From Thalassia testudinum (lineage: Eukaryota; Streptophyta; Magnoliopsida; Alismatales; Hydrocharitaceae), in assembly GCA_037157565.1 (NCBI GenBank), contig JAZHRO010000026.1, forward strand, positions 31,610,501 through 31,674,500: 64,000 nt of DNA, written 5' to 3'. A program made the translations under genes and the position numbers. The notes under the pieces are model-generated. The model did not search any database, was not told the origin of the DNA, and worked only from the letters and a program-made list of their open reading frames with translations. How positions within the stretch are numbered: position 1 is the first letter of the stretch; each line of letters starts with the position of its first letter. Positions 34,720 through 47,700 of the stretch are shown piece after piece.

Positions 34720-37412
34720 TGATGAGAACCTCATCATGAGCCATAACTAGCTCATTTTGACCTAATACAAAGGATAAAAGCTCCTACGTAACTCAAGGAA
34801 AGGCTTAACTCAGAGAATTCTGAGTTTAAGGAGAAAACGAGTCATAAGGGGTAAAAATGCAATTTTACCAGTATAATCTGCATACAGGGTAATTCAGGGT
34901 CCAAACATAGGTCAAATAAACCGAATAAGAAGGAAAGTGGGATGATCTGACAAGGGCTCCAGCAATTCCAAGGAACTAAATGATAATCTGTAACCTTAAA
35001 ACAAATCCACTTCAATTCACGAGGTTCGAGGCAAAGTAAAAATAGAATAAACCCTCTAAAATTCATAGAAAAATAATCTCTAGGGTTTAGAACCTTCAAT
35101 TTGACCTTCAGAACCCATTTTGACCTACATTGAGAACCATGCCCAATTAATAGCTTAATTCGGGTTTTTGCATAAATTGACCGGTCAAACAAGGTTTAAT
35201 CTAGAAATAAAATTCACCATCAGATTCCTTAGGTCCTAATTAGTCATGTATAAAAACTTGAGCCTAAGAAGAAACCTTCTTGACCAACTTTACACTTTGG
35301 TCCTCATATATTTACTTGTTGGCCCTCAACTTTTGAACCCTCACATTTCTACCCCTAACTCTCCTTCGTTCTTTGCATTCAGGTCCCTCCTGCCAAAACC
35401 TGACCAGCACCATGCTCCGGCGACCTTGCGCGGAGCATGGCGCCGTGCAGGGTAAGGGGGAGGGTCTGGCAAGACAACCGGGGGTGCCCTGCGTCGTCAG
35501 CCGTCGCAGGAACACCCCCTGGTCGCTGCAACCCACCATACCGGCAGTGCGAAAGCACGGACGGTATGGGTCTCCATCTCCGGCGTCCTCCGGCGAGGGA
35601 GACACGTCGTCTCCCTCCGCCCTCCTCTCTGATTCCGCCTCTATAAATACCCCCGTCGCTCCGTCGTTCTGAGGAGCTCGGTCCTGACGGAGAAAGACCC
35701 CCACTTCCTCTCTTCCCACTCCGACAGGAAGCCCTCCAGCTCCGGCAACCTCTCCCCTTCCTCCTCTTCGCTCTGCCGCAATACCAGCAGCAGAGACTTC
35801 TTCCTGATTCTCCTCCGCGTCGCGCAATACCGGCGCGCGCTGCTTCAGCCCCGTCGTCGCCGCCGTTCTCTCCCTCTGGGCATTTCTTCTCCAGCTCCGG
35901 TAGGTACGAGCCGGCAGCCACTTCGTCCCCTTCGTCACTTTAGTTAGGTTAGAATTAGTCGTCTCTACCCCCTCTTTCTTTTCCTCGCTATTTTACATTC
36001 AATTAAACCCTCGACCGACCCGACCATCGTCATCTTCCACACCTCCGGCCATCCTCCGGCGAGTCGCTCCCGTCATTCCGCCACTCCACACGACTCGCTG
36101 ACCCTCACAGAACCTCCGCCTCCTCACCCTGATCAACCTTCGCCCTTCCACTTCCCACCACTCGCCCTCTGCAGACCCCCCAAACAAACCCACTTCTTCG
36201 CCCGCAGTTTGACCTAGGGCGAACCTCATGCTCTGCCCCGCCGCCTGCCAGACCCCCTACCACCTTCGCCGTGCCACGGCGAAGGTGCTCCGCGTCTCTG
36301 ATTGGGCCGAGAGGCCGTTTCTCTGTGGGCAGGTACCTGCGCTCGCCGCCGCCATTGTTGAAGCGAAGTAGCTTCTTCACCTGCTGCCCCAGGTGCGCCA
36401 CGCCCAGGTCACGCTCCCAGGCAGTGCGAGGCGTCTTCGCGAAGTACCAGGCTGCAGTCGAGTCGAAGCTCTCGCGCGAAGCCCCCGCGCTTCGCCTCGA
36501 CTGCCGCTGCTTCCTCCGCGCAGGCATCCAAATTGGGGTGGGACATTTAGTCCCACCTCGTAACTTTTCAGAGGAGCATGCCCGCATAAAGGAAAAAAGT
36601 GCCTCATGTTCGTTGCCTCCTGAGCACGGGGTGAGGTCCCTCTCACTCACCCGCTCGACCTGGCCTTGTCCGCGACCACGCCCCGCGGACCTGGCCCGAC
36701 CCGACTAAGCCCGACCTGCACTCCTCGCCCACCACGCACGCCGGTGGGCCTGGACCCGGGCACGACTCGTACTCGAATACCCGGCAGCTCTGGGAGAGCT
36801 TTCCTAAGAGCGGCTTCTGTGAGAGAGAAACGCGGGGGAGAGGGTAGAATTAGGTTTTGCCCCTCTGATCAAGTTGTGCAAGTGTGCAGGCAGAGAAAAA
36901 GAAGAAAGACACTCGCTGAACAGAGAAGAAGGCCGACGAAAGCTGAAGGAAGGAGGAGCACCGAGCGGCACTGTAGCAGCGGCGGTTTAAGTCGTCTGAT
37001 TGGAAAATCAGACGACGTCCTGAAGGCAAAGAAGGAGAAGGAAGGCGAGGCAGAGGAGAACACAGAGAGGCCAAGGGAAGACTCTGAAGAAGAAGAAGAA
37101 CACGAGAAGAAGAAGATCTGAAGAAAGGAAAAGAAGAAAGAAAGAAGAAGAAGAACAGGACCGCAAGGGAGAAGAAAAAGAAAGAGACGAGCAGAAATAA
37201 GAACTAAAAGAAGAAGAAAGAAGCCAACAAATTCTCTCTCTCTTTCTTTATTTTTTGTAAAAGAAACTTGTATCTCTAGAATACAACTTGCTCCCTGAGT
37301 TCGACCTCGTGAACTCTTTTATTTCCGAGTAACAAATTATATTAAACTGGTAATCACTTCTCTATACTATACTACGACAAAATAATAGAACTATAGAGGA
37401 AGGTCGCCACCA
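34720..37412 (+). repeat. E3 3' LTR
   Basis: Direct repeat of 27533-30227. TATAAATA at 35642-35649. It ends GTCGCCACCA at 37412, followed by TSD CTGAC (37413-37417). Confidence 0.95.
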
Positions 37413-37417
37413 CTGAC

Positions 37418-39080
37418 CACCCGGACCTTTGATCACAAACAGATCTTCTAATAACATGCAGTCTTGTCCCAAGTTGACAGCAAAACTCGTAGCGACAAAA
37501 GAGTGCGTGGTGTCAGAATCAAAAAGTACGTAAGCTAATTTGCCGGAAACTGTAACCATACCTGCCACCATTGAACCTGATGCCCTGGCGTCTCTGTGTG
37601 TCAGGGCGTTGATACGCCCCTCAACTCTCGGTGCAAAAGAAGCAGCCACACTCTGCGTCGGGCGAGTAACCACTATCCAGTACCCTCTCCGTGACTGCTG
37701 TCCTCCCCTACGCGCTTGGGAACCACGACCACCTACTCGGCCTCCAACGCTCAGTGCACGGAGCATCTGTTGCACTCTAGCCTTACACGGGCAGTCCCTC
37801 CTGATGTGGCCCGGTTGGCCACACTGGTAGCAGAAGGGGATTGGACTCCCTCCCTCGGTAGGTCCTTGCTGAGGGTTGGGTGGGGGTCTAGTGCTGATAG
37901 CTGGCCCCTATCAGGGGCCCCCAAAGGCCACTGACGGCCCTACAAAACGAGATGGCTCTCCCACGGGTACAGCGTGCCTCCTCTCTTGTCAACCCTGCGA
38001 GTACTCTGGCTGGTAGGGCCTCTTCCGTCCACTGTCAGTATCTCGTGCTGTCGGGTTGGTCTCCTCATACGTCATAGCTGCCTCCACCACTCTTGAGAAG
38101 GTGGGCAGTTTCAGGGGCTTGTCATAACCTCGAATGGCAGGTCGGAGCCCCTCAGTGAACCTCCACAGGCACTCCTCCTCTGTAGTTACGGCTGTCACAG
38201 CAAAACGTGACAGCTCCAGGAAGCACGTGTAGTACGCGCTAATAGTCATCGTCCCCTGACGGAGAGTGTGGAATTCCCGCCTCCTATGGTCCTACCAAGT
38301 CTGCGGGAAGTACTACTCGCAGAAGAGGGTCACGAACTGATCCCACTTCGGTTCACCCCTCTCCTGGCCTCCGATTGCCCTCCACCACCTGTGTGCCACA
38401 CTCTCCAGCTGGTACGTGGCAAAGGCCACGTGGCACTCTGTAGGGGAGCAAAGGGTGTCAAACACCTTCTCAATCTGCTCCAGCCAATCATCTACCTTAG
38501 ACGGGTCCTCATCCCCCTTGAAGGAGGGGGGCTTAAGCTTTCGGAACTGTCCGAAAAGCTCGTGGTGTAGCTACAGTGGGGGAATGGGCACGCCTCCAGG
38601 TAGGGAGGGCTCGTGCTCAGAAGTGTCAGAGTGCGGTGGGGGCGGTGGAGGACCACCCCCTCGCCCTCGTCCAGTGTTGCGTTGGTCTCTCGACCCCATA
38701 GAGGACTCCCCCTCCACGTCCCCAAGGAGAGGCGCTCGTGGAGGCGGGTGGAGCTCCTCTCGTACTATGTCTCGAATCAGCTGAGTGAGGTCCTAGGCCT
38801 GAATGCCCAGGAGAAGTGGTGGGTCAACTGGCACCTCGGGCCCAGCACGTTCGCCCCATCGACCTCGTCCATGGCCGCGTCCGCGACTTGCCTCAAGGAA
38901 TCCATGGCGAGGCATCTCCTGCAAGGAGGCGTAGAAGACAGAACAAAAAAAAGTCAACTCTAATGGACTTCAGCGAAGGAAACTCAGAACAGATGTCAAG
39001 CAGTATGTTGTGGTGGTTACTCTAGTTACATGCACGTGAATTGGTTATTCTCAAGCTAGTTGGTTCATTTCTCGGGACAA
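37418..39080 (-). pseudogene. gag: Element A gag and protease start, degenerate
   Basis: Minus-strand remains of a Del/Tekay-like gag. A possible start is Met at 38905. Fragments keep the gag pattern YYTCFLELSRFA...WRFTEGLRPAIRGY (37989-38249) and a complete CCHC zinc knuckle, CYQCGQPGHIRRDC, at 37791-37832. A protease segment follows (about 37418-37700) where the expected DSGATHSF-type active site reads DSDTTHSF, so the key glycine is replaced. Stops and frame changes separate these pieces, so no full protein can be made. E3 interrupts the gene at 37412, and the next part is at 26866-27532. Confidence 0.88.
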
Positions 39081-39096
39081 CCTTGCTATGATACCA
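39081..39096 (-). other. Element A primer-binding site
   Basis: On the minus strand TGGTATCATAGCAAGG, close to the plant initiator-methionine tRNA 3' end (usual TGGTATCAGAGC). It lies three bases inside the LTR end, as expected for Del/Tekay elements. Confidence 0.8.
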
Positions 39097-39099
39097 TCT

Positions 39100-41784
39100 T
39101 GTTACGACCTGATTCTCGAATCACTACAGGACCCAAGACCGGCTCGACTCAACTATTCCCAAGACCCAGTCGTCCAACAAGAAATAACTGAAAAGCAGGA
39201 AAGTAAACCACATTCACTATGCAAAGTAACTAACAGTAAAAGAGTATAAGCAGTAAAGGAAGTAAAAGCTGCTAACAGTACATATCACCACCACAACAGT
39301 AAAGTAGAATAAGGTACAGAAACAGAAACGGTAACAACAATCTATAACTCACTAGCAAAAGAAGTACTACAACAGCAAGAGACTACTACTGGGCTCGACT
39401 GGGCCCAGCACCCTCTGCAGCCAGTGACTCGGGCTGCTTAACTTCTGGACTTATAAAGGGTTATGAGTAAAATGGAGTCAGCGAACGCTGAGTAAAGTGG
39501 TAACCAACTAGCTAAAGCAGTAAAACCTAATAGGTAAATTTATCTTTTCCAAATATTTTATTTTATAAGTCATTCCTTTTTACGCATTGGCTTACTTTCA
39601 GGTCTCTTTCTTGATCTTGCAATGTTCCTCGTGGGAACAATCTTGATTGTAGTCTTTTCCAAGAGTAGAAGGCACACGTGGTGCTCTCCTGGTCAGAAGA
39701 ATCCCTCATGGTGATCCTACCCCCAGTCAACCACCCCGAGGTCACTAACAAACGTAGCGGTGACTACGGCACGCGTGATAAGCGCACAGGTAACGACCCT
39801 ACACTGGCACGCAGTTAGTCGTTTCCGCTAGCGGGTACGCCCAAAGTATAGCACGGAACAGTATAGAGCCTAGCCTTCTCAGTAACAGGGGTCTCGTCCC
39901 TAAGAAGCAAACAGGGGTCTCGCCCCTCCTTAGTCTACGCGCCCTCGTCTGACTACCCCGGTTGCCCGGTGGGCCTAACAAGTCGGTGTAGGGTGGTTAG
40001 CTGAACCCTGGGCCTCGTGGGGTGGCTAGCTCCCTCCCTACACTAGTAGCTCTCCTCGATACAGTGTACGCGAGGGCCAACAAAGTCGGTGTAGAGTGGC
40101 CAATCCTAACCCCGGGTCCCAACCCAAGGGCATTTAGCTCCGCTTTACACTAAATAGGGGACAGTTGCTCTCCTTGGTACCACGTACTCAAGGGCCAGCA
40201 CACTTCCCACTCATATTTCCAGATCTTTTCCATTTATTCACAGGAGCTCCACTCGTAATTCCTCGTAGGGTTAATGTTCATATTCACCACATTGTTCCAT
40301 ACCAGGTTTCATCATTCACATTTCCATTCTCGTATTATACACAAGCAGCTCGTATTTCCACAATTAACATATGCAACAAGTAATATCACAGGTAACTGTT
40401 TAACTAGCACAAGCATTTCATATTCCAACAGGCAGCTCGCATTTATTATCAGATAATTGTTTACAATTCTACTCATTCATTTACGACTGCAATCTCAAAC
40501 ATGCATACAAGCAGTGCAACAGTTTCTCGTCCTAGGATTCATGCTATATCCTAGGTTTCTAGTTATCTAATTTCACATATGCATTCATGTTCTATAATTA
40601 AAATAGGGGGGAAACCACTCTACTAGACAATCTAGGAGTATTGGGGGCTCGAACGGCAGACTCACATGCCTCTACAAGCTCCGAACATGCAATAGATCGA
40701 AGTCCTATACCAAGGAACATATCAAAATGGAACATTCAGAATAGTATAAAAAGGTTGCTAACATGTAGAGGAACTCACAAGGAAACCACAGATATCTTGC
40801 TTGCGTAAAACGGACCTCAAATGGACCCTAAACGGGTCAAAATTAGAACTGCAGACCTAAATCAGACGTCTGGCACAAGGTCCAGATGTCTTAAAAGTCC
40901 CAGGGTCTCACCTCAAGTTCCTGCGTCATCTTCAAATGTCTAGAACCCCTTCTTGACCGTGTGGACTTAGCTCTAGTTGTCCGACCTCTCCTCCAGTCGT
41001 CTGAGAGTGCTTCAGGTCATCTGGTAAGCTATCCAGATGTTCGTAATGCGTGGGAGGGCGTGCCCTGCACCTTCCCAAAGCTGTCCCTGCACGCGATAGA
41101 CTAAATCTCCCACTTTTAGCCGCACAGATCGGCTCTGTGGTGCGGCCTGCATGGCCGTAACCGCAAGTGAAACGTACCTTCTCGAAGCCTTGCTTTCAGA
41201 TGTCCAGGGTCGACACCAGACGTCCAACATGTCGTTTGGATGGCACTCTAGACGTTTGATTCTGGGAAAATCCCAAAACTAGTGCGAGCTCCTACTCCTC
41301 TTGCCGCGTGTAGCCGCAGCTCCTCCCTCTCGTTGCAGCTACGGCTGCAGTAGGAAGTTGGGGACGACTCCCCCGATGCACACCTCCTCCCGCATGCATC
41401 GCTCCGACCGTGAGCCCTCCTGCTAGCTCCCATGGACTCGTGAGCTCAAGGTCCTCCTCTTTTCACGACACTCCTCCTCCTCGCTCCTCGCCTTTGCTTC
41501 CTCTCTCTCGCTCATCCCTCTCGCTGCAGTGGAGAGGAAGAAGGAAGGTGGTGGTGGAGTGAAGAGAGGAAGGGAGGTGAGGGCTCTTACATAGAGAGTG
41601 GCTAGGGTTCGGTGAAGGAGAAAAGAAGAGAGAGAGAAGAAAGGAAGGCTGTCTGCGCGCAGCCAGCGTGCAAACCCGACACTGCGTATAAAATTTTCAA
41701 TTTTCAGATGTCTAGGAAGTGGTCCAAACATCTGACTGGCAGTCCAGACATCTTAAAAGGCTCAGAACAGAACCGATGTTTACA
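39100..41784 (-). repeat. Element A 5' LTR (Del/Tekay-like)
   Basis: 2,685 bp, plus-strand ends TGTTACG and GTTTACA. It is similar along its length to solo LTR B (42204-47903 minus its insertion) and to 63048-63596. It carries degenerate CAGACGTCTG motifs at 40860-41240 and 41700-41760, many changed to GATGTC. The expected TSD in E4 is CAGAC at 41785-41789. No gene is inside. Confidence 0.87.
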
Positions 41785-42197
41785 CAGACCGTGTTGAGAA
41801 GCCAATCCGAAGCTAGAAATAAAAAGAAAAGAGAGAGAAAACTCTCCAAACAAATAAATCCTTTGTCTCTCTCTTACAAAAAATGCATTGCAAATTGAAC
41901 CGAGGCTAAAATACGTTGCAAGTATGGGTGCTTTGACTGTGGAGTTCAACGAACCTTAGGATAGTTCCTGTGGGCCTTAAAAACCTTCGTGGAGGACCGA
42001 GGCTAGAGCTGGTCAGGTCCAGATCTTGGTTGATACTTGAGTACCTTTAGACCTATTGTCGACATTCTAACCTAATCAAAAAGAAAAGAAAAGAGCACTC
42101 ATCATAATCTCTGAACGTCAAGGAATTCGTGGCCTAGAACATAAGTTAAAACCTTAAAATTTTGCTAAGGGACTAGCAAAAGCTAGGCATGGGGGTA
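41785..42197 (+). mobile_element. E4: 3' internal tail of an Athila-like element, with polypurine tract
   Basis: Matches the last 400 bp of the E1 interior (from about 14218) with clear divergence and ends in GCATGGGGGTA (42187-42197), the polypurine tract. The rest of the E4 interior lies left of the window, beyond element A. The 3' LTR follows at 42198. Confidence 0.88.
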
Positions 42198-42967
42198 TGG
42201 TGGTGTTACGATCCGGTTCCCGAATCCCTACAAGACACGAGACTGGACAGACTCGACTAATCCCAAGACCCAGTCGTCCAATGGTGTCGGACCTGAATAG
42301 GTTGTTAATATGATGATTTTATCGTTGAAGTGTGTATAGTGGTTAACCTAAATCGAACCTAACTATCTCTTTACAATTTTTTTTTTTAACCTGGCATACT
42401 TGATTTTATCTTGGTCACTTTTAGGCCCAGGGTCGAACTCAGGGAAGTGGGGTTACAAGTCAGGTTTCTACGCCTTTCCTACAACGGGTCTCTTCCATTC
42501 GTTTATTGTGTTTTTGGTGTTTTTCTATTTAGATTTTTTCTGGTAATCTTTGTCCTTGAGGCACACCCTCAAAATTCAGTTCTCGATTTTGAGCCAAAAT
42601 TGGGTTCCAAAACAGGTCTTACTATTCGCAAGATGGGGCACCTGCAAGTCAAAGATTATCTTTTCTCTTTTATATATATATTTTTTATCTTTTCACTAAC
42701 AGGAAAGCGAAATAGAAATAAAGTAAATACAGTATATACATAGGTATATATTATGTATATAAAGGGGTGGGGGTGGAGGCAGAGATGGAGTGTAGCACTG
42801 TGTCGAGTCGGTCGTCGTCTAGAAAGACGCAACCAACAGGACTAGGTGCCGCGTGGAGTGTGGGATGGATGGTGGAAGATATATGTAACCACGCTTTTTG
42901 TACGTGTGTATCGGGGAATATCAGCAACTGGTGCAAATATTCCCGTGATACCACGTATGGTAAATAA

Positions 42968-43432
42968 TGTAAATATATATATATATATGTATGTATGTAA
43001 ATATATCTATATATATATATGGTTATAAATATATAGGTATATATATATGTATATATATGTAGTTATATATGTATATATGTATATGTATTTATATATAGGT
43101 ATGTAAGTATATATGTAAGTATATGTATAGATAGATATATGTATAGATCTATATATATATATGTATGTATGTATATATATATATGATACTATATAGATGT
43201 ATACATATATATGTGTGTGTGTGTGTGTATGTATATAGTAATATATGTATATATAGATATATATATATAAGTATATGTATATATATATATATATGTATAT
43301 AGATATATATAACTATATAGATATATGTATATATATATATATGTATACTAATACTTAGTTACATAAATACTATATATATATATAGATATAAGTATATATA
43401 TGTATATATGTATATTTATATAAGTATATGTG

Positions 43433-43465
<33 letters not shown>

Positions 43466-43600
43466 GTATGTATACTAATACATAAGTATATAGATACTAC
43501 TATATGTATAAATATAAGTATATATATATATATATATAAATATATGTATATATATATCAATATATATTTGTATACTTATATAATAGTGTATAGGTGTGTG
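42968..43600. repeat. TATATG-type low-complexity array inside solo LTR C
   Basis: About 630 bp of alternating TATATA/TATGTA microsatellite-like sequence. Reading frames here (runs of Tyr-Ile) are meaningless. The adjacent 43600-44480 is GC-rich, a sharp composition change within one LTR. Confidence 0.9.
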
Positions 43601-44767
43601 TGTGTGGAAGTGTGAGTGTATGTGTGTGCAAGCATTGATGTAAAGAGAGTGTTGTGAGAGAGTGAGAGAGAGAGAGAGAGAGTGGGAGAGCCTGTAGAGG
43701 AAGGAAAGGGCGTTTGAAGCCGTCTGCGCGCGAAGGGTGTCGTCTGGTGGTTCAAGCTTGCGCGCAGGTGCGTATGCGCGTGCTGGAGGGTGATGGGCGC
43801 GGAGAGAAGACACGCAGCGCACTGTGCTGCGCGAGGGCTGGAGCGGGCGCTGGCAGGCTCGCGCGGGCAAAGAGAGCGAGCGAAGAGAGTGGGCGAAGGC
43901 AGGCGCTGGGAGAGGGCTGGCGTACGCAGATGTACGCGAGCGGGTGCGGGCGACGCGGGCAGAGACGCGCAGGCGAGTGCGCGCACAGGCGAACGGCGGT
44001 AGCGGCGCGCCGGGTGACCGGTTAAGTAAGAAGCTCACCGGTCACCCCACTGTAGCCACAGTGTTGCGTAGACTCACGTGAACAGTGGCTACAGTGGTCG
44101 GGCGAGCCGCGCAACCGGCAGCGGGCGGTGATGTGAGTGCGGCCAGCTTAGCACGTGCGGTGGAGTGGCTTCGGCTGGTGGCTTGCGAGCGGAAGGTTGC
44201 GACAGAGCACGCGGAGAAGGCTGTTGGCATGCGCGGTGGAGGGTAAGGGCGACCTGCTGCTTGCGTGGAGGCTTGTAGGAGTTGGCAGGGGTGCGCGGAG
44301 AGGCTTGGTCGGCCACTGCAGTGGCACGCGATGGTCGGTTGCGGAAGAGGGAGTGCGACAGGGCGCTTGCGCGAAGAAGCTAAAGGCGAGGGAAGTGTGA
44401 AGGAGAAGGAGGCAAGAGTGCCTGCAGAGGCGCGTGGAAGGGGCTGGGGGTGCTGCTGCCTTCTTACCGCTGCTGTAGGGCGTGCGAAGCTTTGAGCTTC
44501 AAGCTTGAAGCCTGCGCTCCAATGGCTGAAGGTGCTGGAACGGAAAAAACTAGAAAAGAGCCACCACGCCCACAGGCTCTTTGAAGAGCTGGGCGGTGGT
44601 GGTCTCACTGTGGTGGTGTGCACCACAGTGAGGGCTCCTGCCCGTCTGGTGTCTCCAAGGAGGGCCGACGTATGGAGGGAGAGGGAGGAGAGGACGGTGG
44701 CCTAGAAGTGCTGCATTTGGTTTTTGAAGTTGGACCAGGCTCCTTTGAAGAAGAAGAAGACGCCTTG

Positions 44768-44775
44768 TATTTATA
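44768..44775 (-). promoter_or_regulatory. TATA box of solo LTR C
   Basis: TATAAATA on the minus strand, about 375 bp from the LTR start at 45150. Supports the minus orientation of this LTR. Confidence 0.65.
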
Positions 44776-47700
44776 GAAGAAGAAAGCCATGCACAGCCAT
44801 GCCCTGGCTGTGCATGGCTCATGCACCGCTCATGGCAGGGAGAGGTGCCTGCGGTTGCAGGGAGAGGTGAAGAAGGACATGGCGTGAAGAGAAGTTGTTC
44901 CATGCAATGCAGTCGCGGGAAGGAAGTCAACATCAAAAAAGAAATAAAAAATGGAGATGGAAATATTGTGAAGCAGCACTTGAGTAAAACATGAATTGCG
45001 AGGCCATTTATTTATTCTCCTCTCCTCTCAATTAAATGCATGCATGCATGTAATTTTACAAATGCGATTATGGAACCCTAATATGCATAGGTAATGCTAG
45101 GAAATAGCACAAGAAGGCACTATTGCAGGTGTATTTTTGCTGTGCAATCATCCAACGAGAAAGTAACTAAAAAGCAGGAAAGTAAGCTACATTCACTATG
45201 CTAAGTAACTAATAGTAACAAAAGTATAGCAGTAAAGAAGTAAAACTACTACAATACACACCACCACAACAGTAGAAAAGTAACTAGGTACAAGAATATA
45301 AAGTGCAGAATGTAAAAGTACAACGTAAGGGGGCAAGAGTCTACTCACTACAACAGAAAGAAATACAACAAAGAAGCTACAACTGCTGGGCTCTACTGGG
45401 CCCAGCACCCTTTGTAATCGTAGGCTCTGGCTGCTCAACACCTGGACCTGAAAAGGGTTATGAGTACACGAAATCAGCGAACGCTGAGTAGAGTGGCAAC
45501 CAATTAACTAAAGCAGTAAAAGTGGGCAGGTAGCTGTTGTTTCTCAATTACATTATTTCACAAGTTATTCCCTTTTTACCCATTGGTTTATTTATCAGAT
45601 CTCTTTCTTGATCTCGAATGTTCACCGTGGGAATAAACTTGATTGCAGTTTTTTCCGAAGAGTAGAAGGCACACGTGGTGCTCTCCTGGCCGGGAGAGTC
45701 CCCCGTGGTGATCCTACACCTAGTCAACCACCCCAAGGCCACGGACAGATGTAACGGTGACTACGGCACATGCGATAAGCGCATGGGTAGCTACCCCACA
45801 CTGGCACGTGGTCAGTCGTTTCCGTTAGCAGGTGCGCCCAAGGTACAGCACAGAACCAATATAGGACCTAGCCCTCTCAGTAACAGGGGTCTAGCCCCTC
45901 TTAGTAACCAAACAGGGGTCTTGCCCCTCCACAGTCCGCGCACCTTAGCCTGACTACCCTGGTTTACCTAGTGGGCCTAACAAGTCGGTGTAGGGCGGCT
46001 AGTTGAACCTCAGGCCTCGTGGGGTGGCTAGCTCTCTCCCTACACTAGTAGCTCTCCCTGGTACTGTATACGCGAGGGCCAAGAAATCGGTACAGATTGG
46101 CTAATCCTAACCTCGGGTCCCAACCCAAGGGTGGCTAGCTCCGCTTTGCACTAAATAGGGGGATAGTCGCTCTCCTTGGTACTCCATACTCAAGGGTCAG
46201 CTCACTTCTTCACTCACATTTTCAGATCCATTCCATTTATTTCTAGGAGCTCTACTCCTAATTTCCTGTAGGGTTCATGCTCATATTCCTCAGGCCAAGC
46301 CATACCAGGTTTCATCATTTCTATTTCCCTTCCTAGGTTATACATATGCAACTCGTATTGCTATCATTTACATTTCCATACACAGGTTATACACAGATAG
46401 CTCATATTTGCATCATTCACGTTACCATTTTCAATTTATATACATGTAGCTCGTACTATGTCATTTATCGTATACAACAGGAATTTACATGCAACAGTTT
46501 GTTAACACAAGTACTTTACATTTCACAAGCAACTGTTATTTATTTACAGGCATTTGTCATCATTCTATCTACTCATTCAAGACTGCAATTCAATCATCCG
46601 TTACAGACACAAGTGTTTCTCATCCTAGGATTCATGTCATCTCCTAGGTTCTAATCATTCATTCCACACATGCATTTAGGTCATAATTAATTTAGGGGGA
46701 AGCCACTCTACCAGTAAACCCAGGAGTAGTGGGAGCTTGAACGGTAGGCTCACGTGCCTCAGCAAGCCCTGAACCCACAATGGAACGAAGTCCTACCACA
46801 AGGATCAATCACAAGAGAATATTTAGAACAGTATAGAAAGTCTTCTAACAAGTAGAGGAATTCATACGGGAAACATCGGTATCTTATTTGCGGAAAATGG
46901 GCCTTAAACGGACCCTAAACGGGTCAAAAATAGCATTTCTGTCTTAAATCAGACGTCTTGAACAACCTCCAGACGTCTTAAAAGTGTCTAGTGTCATACC
47001 TTACGCCGTGCGCCAAGCCTCAGACGTCCAGGAACTCTTCTAGACCGTCTGGACCTAGCTCCAGATGTTCGACGACCTCTCCGGACGTCTGGAAGCGCTT
47101 CCCATTGTTTGGTACGTCGCCCAGACGTCTGAAATGCGTAGGAGGGCGTGTCCCACGCCTTCCTGAAGCGAATCTTGCACACAGATGCCCGATCTTCTCA
47201 AAATGGGCATGGGAAAGGGGTATCGACGGAGTGGCCTGCATGGCCGTATTCGCAATGGGGCGTGCCTTCACGAAACTCTCTCCTCAGACGTCTGGAACCG
47301 CCTCCAGACGTTCGCTCCGTCGTTTGGACGTCGCTCCAGATGTCTGATTCTGAGAAAAACCCAGAACCAGAACCTGCCTCCGCCCTCTCGCGCCGCGCGT
47401 GGCCGCGCCACGCCCTCTCACCTGCAGCTCCTGCTGTAGCAGTGTCGGGGAGGACCTCCCCGATGCACTCCTCCTCCTCGCACATGTGCCGCTTCGGCCA
47501 TGCGCTCACCGGTGAGCTCCTACGCGAGCTCGCAAGTTCACCTCCTCCTCTCCTTCTCATGCCGCTCCTCCTCTCCGTCGCTCTCGTGCTCTCGCTCGCT
47601 CCGGGAAGAAGAGAGGAAGGTGGCGGGTGGCTGAGAAGTGAGGAGAACGAAGGTGGACAAGGGGTTTTATAAGGTGGGGTTTAGGGTTCGCTTGGAGGCG

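Larger units (their letters stand above)
27533..37412 (+). mobile_element. E3: non-autonomous Athila-type element carrying an unrecognised ORF
   Basis: 9,880 bp with LTRs of 2,695 and 2,693 bp, TSD CTGAC, a PBS and a polypurine tract. The LTRs, leader and 3' UTR are clearly related to E1/E2, but no gag, protease, RT, RNase H or integrase motif occurs. The 4.5-kb interior holds a single long ORF (31334-33178) instead. Such an element must borrow capsid and enzymes from an autonomous relative. The two LTRs differ at noticeably more sites than those of E1, so E3 is older than E1. It lies inside the pol/gag region of element A. Confidence 0.95.
42282..45150 (-). mobile_element. Solo LTR C (2.87 kb, probably Ty3/gypsy Tat/Athila-like)
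   Basis: Bounded by TGGTGTCGGACC and GTGCAATCA with an exact TSD, TCCAA, at 42277-42281 and 45151-45155. Removing it restores the element A-type LTR sequence (CGTCCAACGAGAAAGTAAC, as at 63122). It contains GGTCGAACTCAGGGA near 42431, a phrase typical of Athila/Tat LTR 3' ends on the minus strand, and a minus-strand TATAAATA at 44775-44768. It also holds a ~600-bp TA-rich array and a GC-rich segment. No internal region is visible, so it is a solo LTR. Confidence 0.85.

Noticed and set aside
43348..43615. Tyr/Ile-repeat frames on both strands
   Set aside because: Pure TA microsatellite.
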